A program made the position numbers and the translations under genes. Positions 37,663 through 45,992 of a stretch of 64,000 nucleotides of DNA are shown here, in pieces. The stretch is from the IMG/VR virus record IMGVR_UViG_3300025327_000022, positions 1-64,000 of that record; one strand, given 5' to 3'. Every line of letters begins with the position of its first letter. Position 1 is the stretch's first letter. This DNA comes from a virus. The notes beneath the pieces are model-generated. The model made no database searches and was not told the DNA's origin. It was given only the letters and a program-made list of their open reading frames with translations.

Positions 37663-39213
37663 ATGCCTAAGTTCTCGGGAGGAAAGACGCGCCCTAACGT
37701 GACTTCTCCGATGCGAACCACCGGAGTACAGGGTACTACGTATGAAGGTGGCCTTGGTTTTGAGCGTGATGCAAAGACAGAACTTTTCCTGCTTGCGGTC
37801 ACGAACATGGTCAAGGAAGATACTTTCTACGAGGCCGCTAGTGAGCGCGACAAGCGGTTCAAGGATCTAGCGCATACCGTGGTTGCGGAGGATTCTGCAT
37901 GGGTACGCGAGTTCATTCCATACCTTCGCAACACGATGCAGATGCGCTCCGCATCGATCGTGCTCGCTGCACATTACGTGCATGCGAAGGGAGAGAAGTC
38001 TCGTCAGGTTGTTGATTCCGCAATGTCGCGAGCGGACGAGCCCGCCGAGATCCTTGCGTATTGGGCGCAGGAGTATGGAAAGAACTTTCCACAGCCTCTA
38101 AAGCGTGGAGTCGCTGATGCTGTGGAACGGTTGTATACGGAGCGCTCGGCACTGAAGTATGATGGACAGTCTCGCGCATGGCGCATGGGCGATGTAATCG
38201 ACCTTGTGCATCCTAAGCCATTGACTGCTGAGCAGTCTGCTCTATATCGCTACCTACTCGATACGCGGCACAAGCGCGAATCTACGAATACTCTTGATCT
38301 ACCGCTTATTCGTGCTTGGCAGTTTGCGAATGACATCCCTGTCGAACTGCGACGAGCCCGGATGCTAACACACGGCATCCCACAGGGGATGACGTGGGAG
38401 TCGCTTTCGGGATGGTTGCAGGGGCCGATGGACGCCGAGGCATGGGAAACCGTAATCCCGCAGATGGGATATATGGCGCTTCTGCGCAATCTGCGCAACT
38501 TCGAGGATGCTGGAATCTCGAAGGAAACGGTCGAGTACATTCATGCAAAGATCAGCGATCCTGATGAAGTTGCAAAGTCTCGACAGTTTCCAATTCGCTT
38601 CTATTCCGCATGGAAGGCTACTGATTCCTTGCTATGGAGCCGAGAATTAGAGTATGCGCTCGATCATTCGGTAAGTAACGTGCCGAAGCTTGAAGGTCGA
38701 ACGCTCATCCTAGTAGACGTTTCTGGCTCGATGTATGATCGCATGTCTTCGCGGTCTACTGTGGATAGGTGGGAGCTTGCTGCTGTCTTCGGGGCAGCGC
38801 TAGCAAAGGCTAACCGTGGAAGCTCCGATCTTGTAGCGTTTTCGACTGATAGCTATCCAATTGATCCTGCACGCTCCATTTTGCAAACCGTCGATAAGAT
38901 TCGAGGGATTGGTGGCGGCGGCACAGATACATGGGGAGCCTTCAACCAGCACTACAATGACCATGACCGTACTATTATCCTTACCGATGAGCAGGCACAT
39001 CCTGGCAACATTCTTAGGGGGCAGGATAGGAGCGCACCGATCTATACCTTCAACCTTGCTGGATACAAGATGGCACACTCCGAACAGGGTGAGAAGGGTA
39101 GCTACGTATTCGGTGGTCTGACGGATGCAGGGTTCGTGCTTCTAAAGGCGATTGACGAGCTACAGCACGGCCGCTGGCCCTGGGAGCTTGACAGCGGCCC
39201 TGAGCGAGCGTAA
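37663..39213 (+). CDS. rsr: Ro60/Rsr-like TROVE protein, 516 aa
   Basis: Ring-shaped RNA-binding protein; in bacteria it binds Y RNAs and is tied to RNA decay and quality control. Residues 1-340 are the helical TROVE ring (RFKDLAHTVVAEDSAWVREF, LPLIRAWQFANDIPVELRRA). Residues 345-510 are a von Willebrand A domain with an intact metal site: DVSGSM near 351, a GGTDTW loop near 423 and ILTDE near 443. AGGAGAGGAGTAG precedes the ATG. The five RNA modules directly upstream are its likely partners. It ends at a strong terminator, so this is a self-contained unit. Confidence 0.95.
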   Translation: MPKFSGGKTRPNVTSPMRTTGVQGTTYEGGLGFERDAKTELFLLAVTNMVKEDTFYEAASERDKRFKDLAHTVVAEDSAWVREFIPYLRNTMQMRSASIVLAAHYVHAKGEKSRQVVDSAMSRADEPAEILAYWAQEYGKNFPQPLKRGVADAVERLYTERSALKYDGQSRAWRMGDVIDLVHPKPLTAEQSALYRYLLDTRHKRESTNTLDLPLIRAWQFANDIPVELRRARMLTHGIPQGMTWESLSGWLQGPMDAEAWETVIPQMGYMALLRNLRNFEDAGISKETVEYIHAKISDPDEVAKSRQFPIRFYSAWKATDSLLWSRELEYALDHSVSNVPKLEGRTLILVDVSGSMYDRMSSRSTVDRWELAAVFGAALAKANRGSSDLVAFSTDSYPIDPARSILQTVDKIRGIGGGGTDTWGAFNQHYNDHDRTIILTDEQAHPGNILRGQDRSAPIYTFNLAGYKMAHSEQGEKGSYVFGGLTDAGFVLLKAIDELQHGRWPWELDSGPERA

Positions 39214-39268
39214 GCTCGTCTGATTGCGCCTACAGACCATAGGCTGAAGCTTCCCCTCTCCCCTGACC

Positions 39269-39304
39269 GAGAGAGCGGCCCCGATCCCCTCGGGCCGCTC
39301 TCTC
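39269..39304 (+). terminator. strong hairpin after Ro60
   Basis: 13-bp stem GAGAGAGCGGCCC/GGGCCGCTCTCTC with a 10-base loop, followed by a C run and TTT. Confidence 0.75.
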
Positions 39305-39315
39305 CCCCCTTTACA

Positions 39316-39415
39316 GGATTGTATTGAAGCTATCTACTGTGGATTAACCTATCGTAACGGGCTATGCTGCCTTGTATCCAGTGACCCCGTGCAGTAGATA
39401 GCTTCAATACAATCC
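39316..39415. ncRNA. 24-bp perfect inverted repeat with 52-base loop
   Basis: The 24 bases from 39316 (GGATTGTATTGAAGC...) are the exact reverse complement of 39392-39415. The loop contains TAACGGGCTATG, close to a TAACGGGCTATAG just before the Y RNA array at 35797. A transcript would be a long RNA hairpin: a stable ncRNA, an RNase III site, or recombination-derived palindrome. Confidence 0.5.
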
Positions 39416-39474
39416 CGTACCCTCATCTTTTCTATGAGGAGGTAATGTAATCAACTAGGAGGTTTACTCTTAGC

Positions 39475-39801
39475 TTGAGACGGCTTGCGACTTTAGCCAT
39501 CGTGTTTGCTTTAATTTTAGCAACAGGAGAGGAATCAAACGCAAGTCAGGAGAGAAGCGTTCAAGTTACGATATGTTCGACTTTTGGACGCTACTGCTAT
39601 GAAGCACTCCAAGTTTCATGGTGCGAATCTAGATGGAATGTGAACGCAAGAAATGGGCAGTATCTTGGGTTGTTCCAAATGGGTTATTGGGAGAGGCATA
39701 AATATGGACATGGCCGAACCGCACTTGCACAGTCATCGGCAGCCTACCGATACTTTACCAAATCAGGGCGAGACTGGTCTCCCTGGAGTTGTAGACCCTG
39801 A
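39475..39801 (+). CDS. secreted lysozyme/transglycosylase-like protein, 108 aa
   Basis: TTG start. A signal peptide (MRRLATLAIVFALILATG) is followed by a mini lysozyme-fold domain: YCYEALQVSWCESRWNVNAR with the catalytic-type Glu in WCESRW, then GQYLGLFQMGYWERHKYGHG and SAAYRYFTKSGRDWSPWSC. This is the transglycosylase-like signature (E, GLFQ, A..Y..) of Rpf/SLT-type proteins. It would cut peptidoglycan outside the membrane. It is far from the main lysis genes. Confidence 0.8.
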   Translation: MRRLATLAIVFALILATGEESNASQERSVQVTICSTFGRYCYEALQVSWCESRWNVNARNGQYLGLFQMGYWERHKYGHGRTALAQSSAAYRYFTKSGRDWSPWSCRP

Positions 39802-39973
39802 GAAATTCATTGGTTGGGACGAGCCTGGTTCTGACCCTATTGCAGATATAAAGCAAATGCTTGAAAAGCAAAAGACATACAAGCCATATAACTGCTTTGC
39901 CGAAGGTCACATAGTAAGTCGATACGGCTTTTGTATCGTGTGTTTTAGGCAAGTGGAGATTGCGATCCGCTGA
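39704..39973 (+). CDS. hypothetical protein with Cys cluster, 89 aa
   Basis: ATG 7 bases after GGGAGAGG, inside the lysozyme-like gene (98-base overlap, other frame). The unique part contains DPIADIKQMLEKQKTYKPY and CFAEGHIVSRYGFCIVC, a likely zinc site. The long overlap makes the N-terminal third uncertain; it may start later. Confidence 0.5.
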   Translation: MDMAEPHLHSHRQPTDTLPNQGETGLPGVVDPEKFIGWDEPGSDPIADIKQMLEKQKTYKPYNCFAEGHIVSRYGFCIVCFRQVEIAIR

Positions 39974-40445
39974 AGTTCATCGAAATGATGAACTGTGCCC
40001 GCAATGTGGGAACTTCGTAGACGAACTAGACGACGAAACAGGGTGGTGCTTTGAATGTAGCGGAACTTCAGAAGCTCGTTGTCTGGCATGTTCTCGACCG
40101 TTCATCAAAGACCAATCCCATCGTAAGCTGTGCCCTGCTTGCCGTGAGGAACGCTGGCTCCAAAGGCACGCTGACGAGCTTGAGATGTACTTATCTTATG
40201 GGGCACGGATAAGTTTCGCTAGGCGACAAATCTATTATGAAAACCGCCCCATTTGTATTGCGTGCAGCAATCCGATCAAGGGTGCAGCAGATGGGGCGAT
40301 ATTTTGTACTCGCACAATAGAATGCCGTAGATGGAGGAGGCGCTATAGAACACTGAGAGAAAAGTACGGGGATCAAAAGAAAGCCTTGGCGGAAGTTTCC
40401 GCCGAAATCTTCGCTGCACAGCATAGAATGGGGTTGAAGACTTGA
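39960..40445 (+). CDS. multi-zinc-finger protein, 161 aa
   Basis: TTG start. Five to six Cys pairs: LCPQCGNF, WCFECSGT, RCLACSRPF, LCPACREE, ICIACSNPI, FCTRTIEC, alternating along the chain, with a basic end (RRWRRRYRTLREKYG). Likely binds nucleic acid. Family not identified. Confidence 0.75.
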   Translation: MRSAEVHRNDELCPQCGNFVDELDDETGWCFECSGTSEARCLACSRPFIKDQSHRKLCPACREERWLQRHADELEMYLSYGARISFARRQIYYENRPICIACSNPIKGAADGAIFCTRTIECRRWRRRYRTLREKYGDQKKALAEVSAEIFAAQHRMGLKT

Positions 40446-40759
40446 CATCGGAGGAAAAGCAAGCATTTGCTAATGAAGCTGAGAAGGCTCTCTCGCATCC
40501 TCTTGTCGAGGAAGTAGTAGACGAAGCTCTTGAGAATCATGGAGGCGATAAGCAAAGTCTTCTCTATTACTCCTTTATGAAGATAGCGATGTATACAGCT
40601 AGTGTTGCTCGCGCGCAGGCGCTTGGTATTGACCCTGGTGATCTTCGCAACACACGCGAGGAATCAATCGAACAGATGCTTGGTCGTGCTCGCCGCCTAG
40701 TAGCGAAAGGCATGCCCGTGATACGTATTGACGAGCGCGGCGCTACAAGGCTAGACTAA
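40442..40759 (+). CDS. hypothetical protein, 105 aa
   Basis: TTG start overlapping the preceding stop. Acidic helical protein (TSEEKQAFANEAEKALSHPL), ends VIRIDERGATRLD. Unknown. Confidence 0.7.
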   Translation: MTSEEKQAFANEAEKALSHPLVEEVVDEALENHGGDKQSLLYYSFMKIAMYTASVARAQALGIDPGDLRNTREESIEQMLGRARRLVAKGMPVIRIDERGATRLD

Positions 40760-41010
40760 TGATCCTTGATGATATACAGGCAGAAGTCGAGAGGCATGCC
40801 GAAGAGATGGAAATCGAAGGTATTGACGCGCTCGGCTATTGGGCGCGGAAGCTTGATATAACAGAGGATGAACTGTACGACTTCGCGGAGGATCGTGCGA
40901 AAGAAATGTATGCGGTTGGAATGAGTGGAAGGGGGGTGAAGCAAACTCTGATGAGCGGTTGGATGGACGGTTTCGTGAAGGGGTATTACCTGGGATTGAG
41001 GAGAGGGTGA
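40759..41010 (+). CDS. hypothetical protein, 83 aa
   Basis: TAATG overlap. LDDIQAEVERHAEEMEIEGI, helical; ends MDGFVKGYYLGLRRG. Unknown; probably translated together with the helicase below. Confidence 0.7.
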   Translation: MILDDIQAEVERHAEEMEIEGIDALGYWARKLDITEDELYDFAEDRAKEMYAVGMSGRGVKQTLMSGWMDGFVKGYYLGLRRG

Positions 41011-42575
41011 TGACGCAACTGGCATTCACAAAAGATGCCCCAGAGAAGTTTTCCGTACAGGATTGGCAACGGCATGATCTAGATTTCCTAGACCAGCTTA
41101 ATTATTCTGCTAATTGGGGGTCGATGGGAACATATAAAACGTCTACAGGTCTGTGGTTAATCGAGCGCAAGCTTGCAGATAGTCCTGGCAATGTCCTAAT
41201 CGTGACTACTAAGTCTGGAAAAGGGGCATACTTCGACTGCATCCCCTCCTGCCTTGACTACGAAAACTGGCACGTCTTCAATGTTGGCACTCGAAAGGTC
41301 GAAGAGGTCATTCTGCATGACCTTCGAGTCGAGTCTGATCTTGACGATTTAATCACGCAGTTAATGCAGAGAACTAGAAAGACGATCGTGCTAGCGCATT
41401 ATCATTGCTTCGAGAACAAGTATCCGATGAATGAGATTCTCGTAATGGGCAGTGAGTCTGGGAAGATCGTATGGGACTTCGTATTACTCGACGAGGCCCA
41501 TAGGACGAAATCCAAAGACGTACAGTGGACACGCAACCTGAAGAAAATCGCGAAGGAGGCTCTTAATCGGCACGTTATGTCGGGAACGGGGTTTGTTAAC
41601 AACCCATCGGAGATGTGGTCACTCGTTAACTTCCTAGACCCCGATAGATTTCCGTCATATTGGCGATTCCGCCGCAGTTTTTGTGAAGAAGAGAATTGGA
41701 CTGGATACTGGAAGATTGTCGGGCTCAAAGAGGATAAGGTTCAGGAATTCATCGATATCCGAAAGTCTCTTGGGCCGCGCAGAACAATGCAGGAGGTACA
41801 TAAGAACGTGACCGAACCAATCTATACCGAGTACGAAGTTGATCTAAACCCACCGCAGCGGCGCATGTATAAGGAGATCGTCGCTGAGCTTAGGATGCTT
41901 GACCAGAAGGGTTTTAGGATCGATAGCCCTAACGTGGTCTCGCAGCTTCAGCGTCTTCGGCAAATCTCCGTGGCGACTCCTGAGCTTGTCGCTACGTATT
42001 ACGACGAGAAGCTGGATCGCCGGGTGCAAAAGGTTAGACTCGTTGAGCCATCGAGCAAACTCGATGTTGTGATGGAACTAATTGAGGGTCTTGAATGGGA
42101 CGTAGTTGACTCATCAGAGTCACTACGGCAGCAAATGATTGTATTCTCGAACTTCAGAGATCCTCTTGAACTTTTGAAGACGAGACTTGATGCTCAGTAC
42201 GATAAGAACGGCAAGCTGCAACGAGAGGCCATTTCCTATATCCACATGGAGCAGAAGGATTCAGAGCAGACTCGCTTTGAAAAGTGGCATGAGACCTTTC
42301 CTCGTAAGGAACATCAAGTCTTTCTCTCGACCATCGACCTTGGGGGAGAATCGATTAGCTTAGCAACTGCACAGTATTGTGTCTTTCTAGATAGAAGCTG
42401 GAGTCCAGCCAAGAACGCGCAGGCTGTGGGTCGCATTTATCGCCCCGGTCAGACGGGAGTTGCAGAAATCATACACATCAACGCAAAGCACACAGTAGAC
42501 AAGAGAGTGATGGATCTCACCAATCTAAAGACAAGCTGGTTTAAGCGGTTGTTCGATGATGAAGGAGAGGAATAG
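41010..42575 (+). CDS. SNF2-type DNA helicase/translocase, 521 aa
   Basis: ATP-driven DNA motor of helicase superfamily 2. Motif I is GSMGTYKTSTG (a variant P-loop), motif II LLDEAHRTKS near residue 162, motif III MSGTGFVNNPSEMW, then the C-terminal RecA lobe with IVFSNFRDPL, STIDLGGESISLATAQ and motif VI QAVGRIYRPGQT. Phage SNF2 helicases usually act in DNA replication or recombination. ATG at 41010 overlaps the preceding TGA. Confidence 0.92.
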   Translation: MTQLAFTKDAPEKFSVQDWQRHDLDFLDQLNYSANWGSMGTYKTSTGLWLIERKLADSPGNVLIVTTKSGKGAYFDCIPSCLDYENWHVFNVGTRKVEEVILHDLRVESDLDDLITQLMQRTRKTIVLAHYHCFENKYPMNEILVMGSESGKIVWDFVLLDEAHRTKSKDVQWTRNLKKIAKEALNRHVMSGTGFVNNPSEMWSLVNFLDPDRFPSYWRFRRSFCEEENWTGYWKIVGLKEDKVQEFIDIRKSLGPRRTMQEVHKNVTEPIYTEYEVDLNPPQRRMYKEIVAELRMLDQKGFRIDSPNVVSQLQRLRQISVATPELVATYYDEKLDRRVQKVRLVEPSSKLDVVMELIEGLEWDVVDSSESLRQQMIVFSNFRDPLELLKTRLDAQYDKNGKLQREAISYIHMEQKDSEQTRFEKWHETFPRKEHQVFLSTIDLGGESISLATAQYCVFLDRSWSPAKNAQAVGRIYRPGQTGVAEIIHINAKHTVDKRVMDLTNLKTSWFKRLFDDEGEE

Positions 42576-42850
42576 TGCGGGCAATTTACAAATATCCACT
42601 ATTCTATGACCAGGCGCAGGCAGTTAGGATGCCTAAAGACGCAATTGTCCTATCGGTCCAGGAGCAACGAGGAATCTTATGTCTGTGGGCGATTGTAGAT
42701 ATCGAGGCTGAAGAGGAGGAGCGTCACATTGTTATTTACGGATCTGGTCATCCTCTCCCTGATGGATATGATAGAGAGAACTACATAGGCTCGGTTCTTG
42801 TTGACGACGGCTCTTTCGTTTGGCATATCTTTGAACATCTCAAACTATGA
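42575..42850 (+). CDS. hypothetical protein, 91 aa
   Basis: GTG start overlapping the helicase stop. MRAIYKYPLFYDQAQAVRMP then QEQRGILCLWAIVD: short beta-rich proteins with YP...Q.V..P..A..L.VQ.Q.G..CLWA recur in phages. Unknown function. Confidence 0.75.
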   Translation: MRAIYKYPLFYDQAQAVRMPKDAIVLSVQEQRGILCLWAIVDIEAEEEERHIVIYGSGHPLPDGYDRENYIGSVLVDDGSFVWHIFEHLKL

Positions 42851-43365
42851 AGACCAAGCTTAAACTCTCTCTTAGATCAGACTTCGAATTGCTGCCGATC
42901 GGTACGAGAGTAAGCTATCATCATCGCGCCGGTATTGCTCGCTTCAAGAAGCAAACTAACTACGAGGACGAGCGCAAGGGCTGGATACTTGTCGAGGGTA
43001 CGCTGCCTGGCCCCGAGTTAGTCAAAGCGGACAGTGATCCAGTATGGATCGATGGCTACAACTGGAATCGTGTCAAGGATATGTTCTTCGATTGGCCGCA
43101 AGCGCGGACACCGTACACTTCACTTGAGAAAGTTAACAAAACGATCATGGTATGGCCCGAAGATGGTTTTGGCTGGATCATCGGAATTAAGCGCAAATCA
43201 ATCGGAGTTTCATCACCGGGGTATGCTAGGGGACCAGAGTACGAATCTGGCTATCACTCCACGCTCATGTATGTCGATCTGTACGTTGTTAAGCCGTGGT
43301 ACGAGGGTGTTGACTACGTTCTTTGCCCCCTGTGGGCGGTAAAGGAGGTCAAAGATGACGAGTAA
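42847..43365 (+). CDS. hypothetical protein, 172 aa
   Basis: ATGA overlap. Beta-rich with many aromatics (GTRVSYHHRAGIARFKKQ, GYNWNRVKDMFFDWPQ). Unknown. Confidence 0.7.
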   Translation: MKTKLKLSLRSDFELLPIGTRVSYHHRAGIARFKKQTNYEDERKGWILVEGTLPGPELVKADSDPVWIDGYNWNRVKDMFFDWPQARTPYTSLEKVNKTIMVWPEDGFGWIIGIKRKSIGVSSPGYARGPEYESGYHSTLMYVDLYVVKPWYEGVDYVLCPLWAVKEVKDDE

Positions 43366-44104
43366 GAAGATCGCTGAGAAGAATCTCATAATGCTAGGCA
43401 TAGTCGGCTCGACTTTGCATGGCTTAAACGTGCTTGGACAGGACGATCACGATGAGATGGGGATTTGCATCGAACCGCCCGAATACGTGATAGGGCTTAA
43501 ACAATTCGAACAGCACGTATTCCGTACTAAGCCTGAAGGAATAAGGAGCGAAGCTGGAGATACAGACCGTACTATCTACAGTCTTCGCAAATATGTACGA
43601 CTCGCACTTAAAGGCAATCCTACAGTACAGCTTCTTCTTTATCACCCAACTCCCAATCCGATTCTGCCTCCTGCAATTGAACTCCAAAGAAACGCATGGA
43701 GATTCATTTCGCGCAGAGCAGGTCAGGCTTTTCTTGGTTATCTCGTTGCGCAAAAACAACGCCTGCTTGGCGAGCGTGGTCAGATGGATATACACCGCCC
43801 TGAGTTAGTTGAGAAATACGGTTACGACACTAAGTACGCAATGCATATGCTTAGGCTTGGCTATCAAGGTGTTGAGCTGCTTGAAAACCGACTAATCTCG
43901 CTGCCGATGCGCGAACCGGATCGCAAATTCATCTACGATGTTCGCTGTGGGAAGCATGAATTGGACACGGTGTTTACTAGGACAGGGCAGCTAGAGAAAG
44001 ACATCGAGGATTTGCTAGATACTGTGCCCTCTGAGCCAGATTACGAATGGGCAAATTCCTATCTCATTCGGACATATCTAGAATGGTGGAATATCTATGA
44101 ATGA
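43355..44104 (+). CDS. predicted nucleotidyltransferase (COG3541/RlaP-like), 249 aa
   Basis: GIVGSTLHGLNVLGQDDHDEMG carries the polymerase-beta-superfamily G-S...G...D.D signature; the following parts (YSLRKYVRLALKGNPTVQLL, GYDTKYAMHMLRLGYQGVEL) are the typical helical tail. Known: these enzymes add nucleotides to unknown acceptors, in some cases linked to RNA ligases. An RNA-end role would suit this genome but is inference. Confidence 0.85.
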   Translation: MTSKKIAEKNLIMLGIVGSTLHGLNVLGQDDHDEMGICIEPPEYVIGLKQFEQHVFRTKPEGIRSEAGDTDRTIYSLRKYVRLALKGNPTVQLLLYHPTPNPILPPAIELQRNAWRFISRRAGQAFLGYLVAQKQRLLGERGQMDIHRPELVEKYGYDTKYAMHMLRLGYQGVELLENRLISLPMREPDRKFIYDVRCGKHELDTVFTRTGQLEKDIEDLLDTVPSEPDYEWANSYLIRTYLEWWNIYE

Positions 44105-44348
44105 GCAAATGGTAAGAAACCTCGATCTAAAGGCGACTGCTGTTGAAATCGGCGGAACTATTATGGTCTCCATAACTCTTGGAGAAGAGATAATCTTCTA
44201 CTATCAACCCGGAACTGGTCATCACGACTTAGCCCTGCGGGATGCAGAAGACAAACTCGCTAAAGTTCTTAGGTATATGCTAATCAATGCCTTTCCCGAT
44301 AGTCTTACACGTTTTTATCCGATAGTTGGTCCCGCGTTGCCAGGCTAG
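44097..44348 (+). CDS. hypothetical protein, 83 aa
   Basis: Overlaps the transferase stop. VRNLDLKATAVEIGGTIMVS, beta-rich then helical. Last gene before a GC-rich promoter gap. Confidence 0.65.
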   Translation: MNEQMVRNLDLKATAVEIGGTIMVSITLGEEIIFYYQPGTGHHDLALRDAEDKLAKVLRYMLINAFPDSLTRFYPIVGPALPG

Positions 44349-44372
44349 ACGAAACCCCTGCAAACGCGGCTC

Positions 44373-44402
44373 TTGACACCTGGCCCACAGGGGGGATAGG
44401 AT
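44373..44402 (+). promoter_or_regulatory. sigma70-type promoter
   Basis: TTGACA (44373-44378), 18-base GC-rich spacer, TAGGAT (44397-44402), in a 204-bp gap. A perfect 10-bp hairpin CCGCAAACTT/AAGTTTGCGG lies downstream at 44500-44522 and could be an attenuator or operator for the next operon. Confidence 0.6.
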
Positions 44403-44499
44403 GGCTCCTGCACGGCCACGAGGGGCGGTCTTCGATCCCGCCTCACGGGACTGACGGCGCGACGGGGGGGCATACGCTCATCAGGTGCCTCAACGAAAT

Positions 44500-44522
44500 C
44501 CGCAAACTTGCCAAGTTTGCGG
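44500..44522. promoter_or_regulatory. perfect hairpin/palindrome in the leader
   Basis: 10-bp arms around a GCC loop, 30 bases before the GTG of the next gene. No U-run follows, so an operator or RNA control element is more likely than a terminator. Confidence 0.45.
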
Positions 44523-44552
44523 CTCTCCAATAAAGAAGGAGGGAGTCCCATA

Positions 44553-44711
44553 GTGACCGACAATAGCATACAACGTGATCTGTGGAGACAAGTCTTTAAT
44601 ACTCTGGTTGCTCATAATTACAGGGTGGCATGGAGCAATAGTCGCTTCCTTATTGGAATGTGGATTGGCGGATTTTCTGAAGCAACCCGCGGAAGTTTAA
44701 AGGCGCGATAA
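44553..44711 (+). CDS. hypothetical protein, 52 aa
   Basis: GTG start after AAGGAGGGAG. DLWRQVFNTLVAHNYRVAWS with a hydrophobic RFLIGMWIGGF. First gene after the promoter. Unknown. Confidence 0.6.
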   Translation: MTDNSIQRDLWRQVFNTLVAHNYRVAWSNSRFLIGMWIGGFSEATRGSLKAR

Positions 44712-44914
44712 TGCCTACGTTTCTGGATCGGGAAACAATGAAGCTCGTGACCGTGCCGGGACGTAAGCGCACACTTGCAGATGCCAAGGCGCATCTAGAG
44801 TTCTTACAGCGTGAATGGGGCTATTCGTTCGGGGCAACTCCGTTGGAATACGTCGCGTGGCTCAAGATGGCGCAACGAGAAGTAGCGCGACTTGCGGAGC
44901 TTTCGCCACGGTGA
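44711..44914 (+). CDS. hypothetical protein, 67 aa
   Basis: TAATG overlap. PGRKRTLADAKAHLEFLQRE, helical. Unknown. Confidence 0.65.
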   Translation: MPTFLDRETMKLVTVPGRKRTLADAKAHLEFLQREWGYSFGATPLEYVAWLKMAQREVARLAELSPR

Positions 44915-44988
44915 GCGAACTTTTCGAAATCTGGCTCGCACTCGAACACAATTATCGAGTGGGACTCGCATGCTCATGCCTGACGTAA
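44911..44988 (+). CDS. possible 25-residue peptide
   Basis: GTG start in a GTGA overlap: MSELFEIWLALEHNYRVGLA. Very short; supported only by tight coupling. Confidence 0.35.
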   Translation: MSELFEIWLALEHNYRVGLACSCLT

Positions 44989-45158
44989 TTAAGCTTCCCG
45001 ATCAGATGCCAACGATTGCGGCGAATTTCGAAAGCCGCTGCTTAATTTGTGACGAGCAGATATATGAAGGAGATCCCATTACTCTTTGCGAAGGGGAATG
45101 GTGCCACGCGGAATGCGTTGCCGAGGAACTTGGATATGGAAACCCAAATGAACGCTAG
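44970..45158 (+). CDS. zinc-finger microprotein, 62 aa
   Basis: RCLICDEQIYEGDPITLCEG with WCHAECVAEEL: a LIM/treble-clef-like CxxC...C..H..C arrangement. Overlaps the neighbours. Confidence 0.65.
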   Translation: MLMPDVIKLPDQMPTIAANFESRCLICDEQIYEGDPITLCEGEWCHAECVAEELGYGNPNER

Positions 45159-45354
45159 GAATCCTATTCTGGCTCGATGGCAAGCTGCGAAACTAGACGA
45201 GCGAATTCAAGCGGTTAAGAAAGTGGTCGATGAGCAAGCTGAGGATGAAGGTCTTTGGTTTTTTGCACAGACGGCACCAGAGGCATATTTGCAGCAAGAG
45301 CTTAGGAGGCTCCATACTGTGTTTGAGACTGGAATAGACCCTAGAAATGATTGA
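45136..45354 (+). CDS. hypothetical protein, 72 aa
   Basis: ATG 45136 (GAGGAAC upstream); 45148 is an alternative. Helical (LARWQAAKLDERIQAVKKVV, PEAYLQQELRRLHTVF). Unknown. Confidence 0.6.
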   Translation: METQMNARNPILARWQAAKLDERIQAVKKVVDEQAEDEGLWFFAQTAPEAYLQQELRRLHTVFETGIDPRND

Positions 45355-45841
45355 GCGACCTTACGACTCCCGGCCCGATACGTGGGAGCATATCGCGAAG
45401 GTGCAGAAATTTCTGCATAGAGCAGTTATAAATCTCGGCCATCGCTCCGCTGTTCACGACGATTCCAAGCTAATTGAGCCGGAACTTGCAGCCTTTGACA
45501 TAGCAACTCCAAAGCTGGCTGAGTTAGAGTACGGCTCCGAGGAATACAAGCAATCACTAAAGGATCTTGGCCCTGCTCTACAGCACCACTTCGAGCATAA
45601 TGACCATCATCCCGAGTTCTATGTTAACGGCGTTCGAGGTATGTCGCTGCTAGCACTAATCGAAATGCTGTGCGATTGGCGTGCAGCTTCGGAGAGAGTG
45701 AAGCAGCGCACGGACGATCCCGATAAGGTCAAAACATTCCGGGATGGCTTGCAACATAATAAGGAACGCTTTGGCATTTCGGATGAATTGTTCGCGATCC
45801 TCGATAAGACCTGTGTAGAGCTTGGATTCTATGAAGACTAA
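45347..45841 (+). CDS. DUF5662-type protein, 164 aa
   Basis: VHDDSKLIEPELAAF, ALQHHFEHNDHHPEFY and SLLALIEMLCDWRAASER match the family: a helical protein with histidines and aspartates placed as in HD-type metal enzymes. A phosphohydrolase activity is possible; none is proven. Common in phages. Confidence 0.8.
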   Translation: MIERPYDSRPDTWEHIAKVQKFLHRAVINLGHRSAVHDDSKLIEPELAAFDIATPKLAELEYGSEEYKQSLKDLGPALQHHFEHNDHHPEFYVNGVRGMSLLALIEMLCDWRAASERVKQRTDDPDKVKTFRDGLQHNKERFGISDELFAILDKTCVELGFYED

Positions 45842-45992
45842 CGCTACGCTTATGCAGTTTAACGAGGGCCGCTGTAAGGAATGCAATGGTATTCTTCGTG
45901 AAGCTCCCTACGTTGGTGGCGATCACGATCCTATTGCGGAATGCGTCAACTGCGGAAAGCATTATGGCTGTTGGGAATGCGACAAACGATGA
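45831..45992 (+). CDS. zinc-ribbon microprotein, 53 aa
   Basis: GRCKECNGIL, ECVNCGKHYG and CWECDKR give three CxxC-type pairs. Starts inside the DUF5662 gene and overlaps the nuclease start. Confidence 0.65.
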   Translation: MKTNATLMQFNEGRCKECNGILREAPYVGGDHDPIAECVNCGKHYGCWECDKR

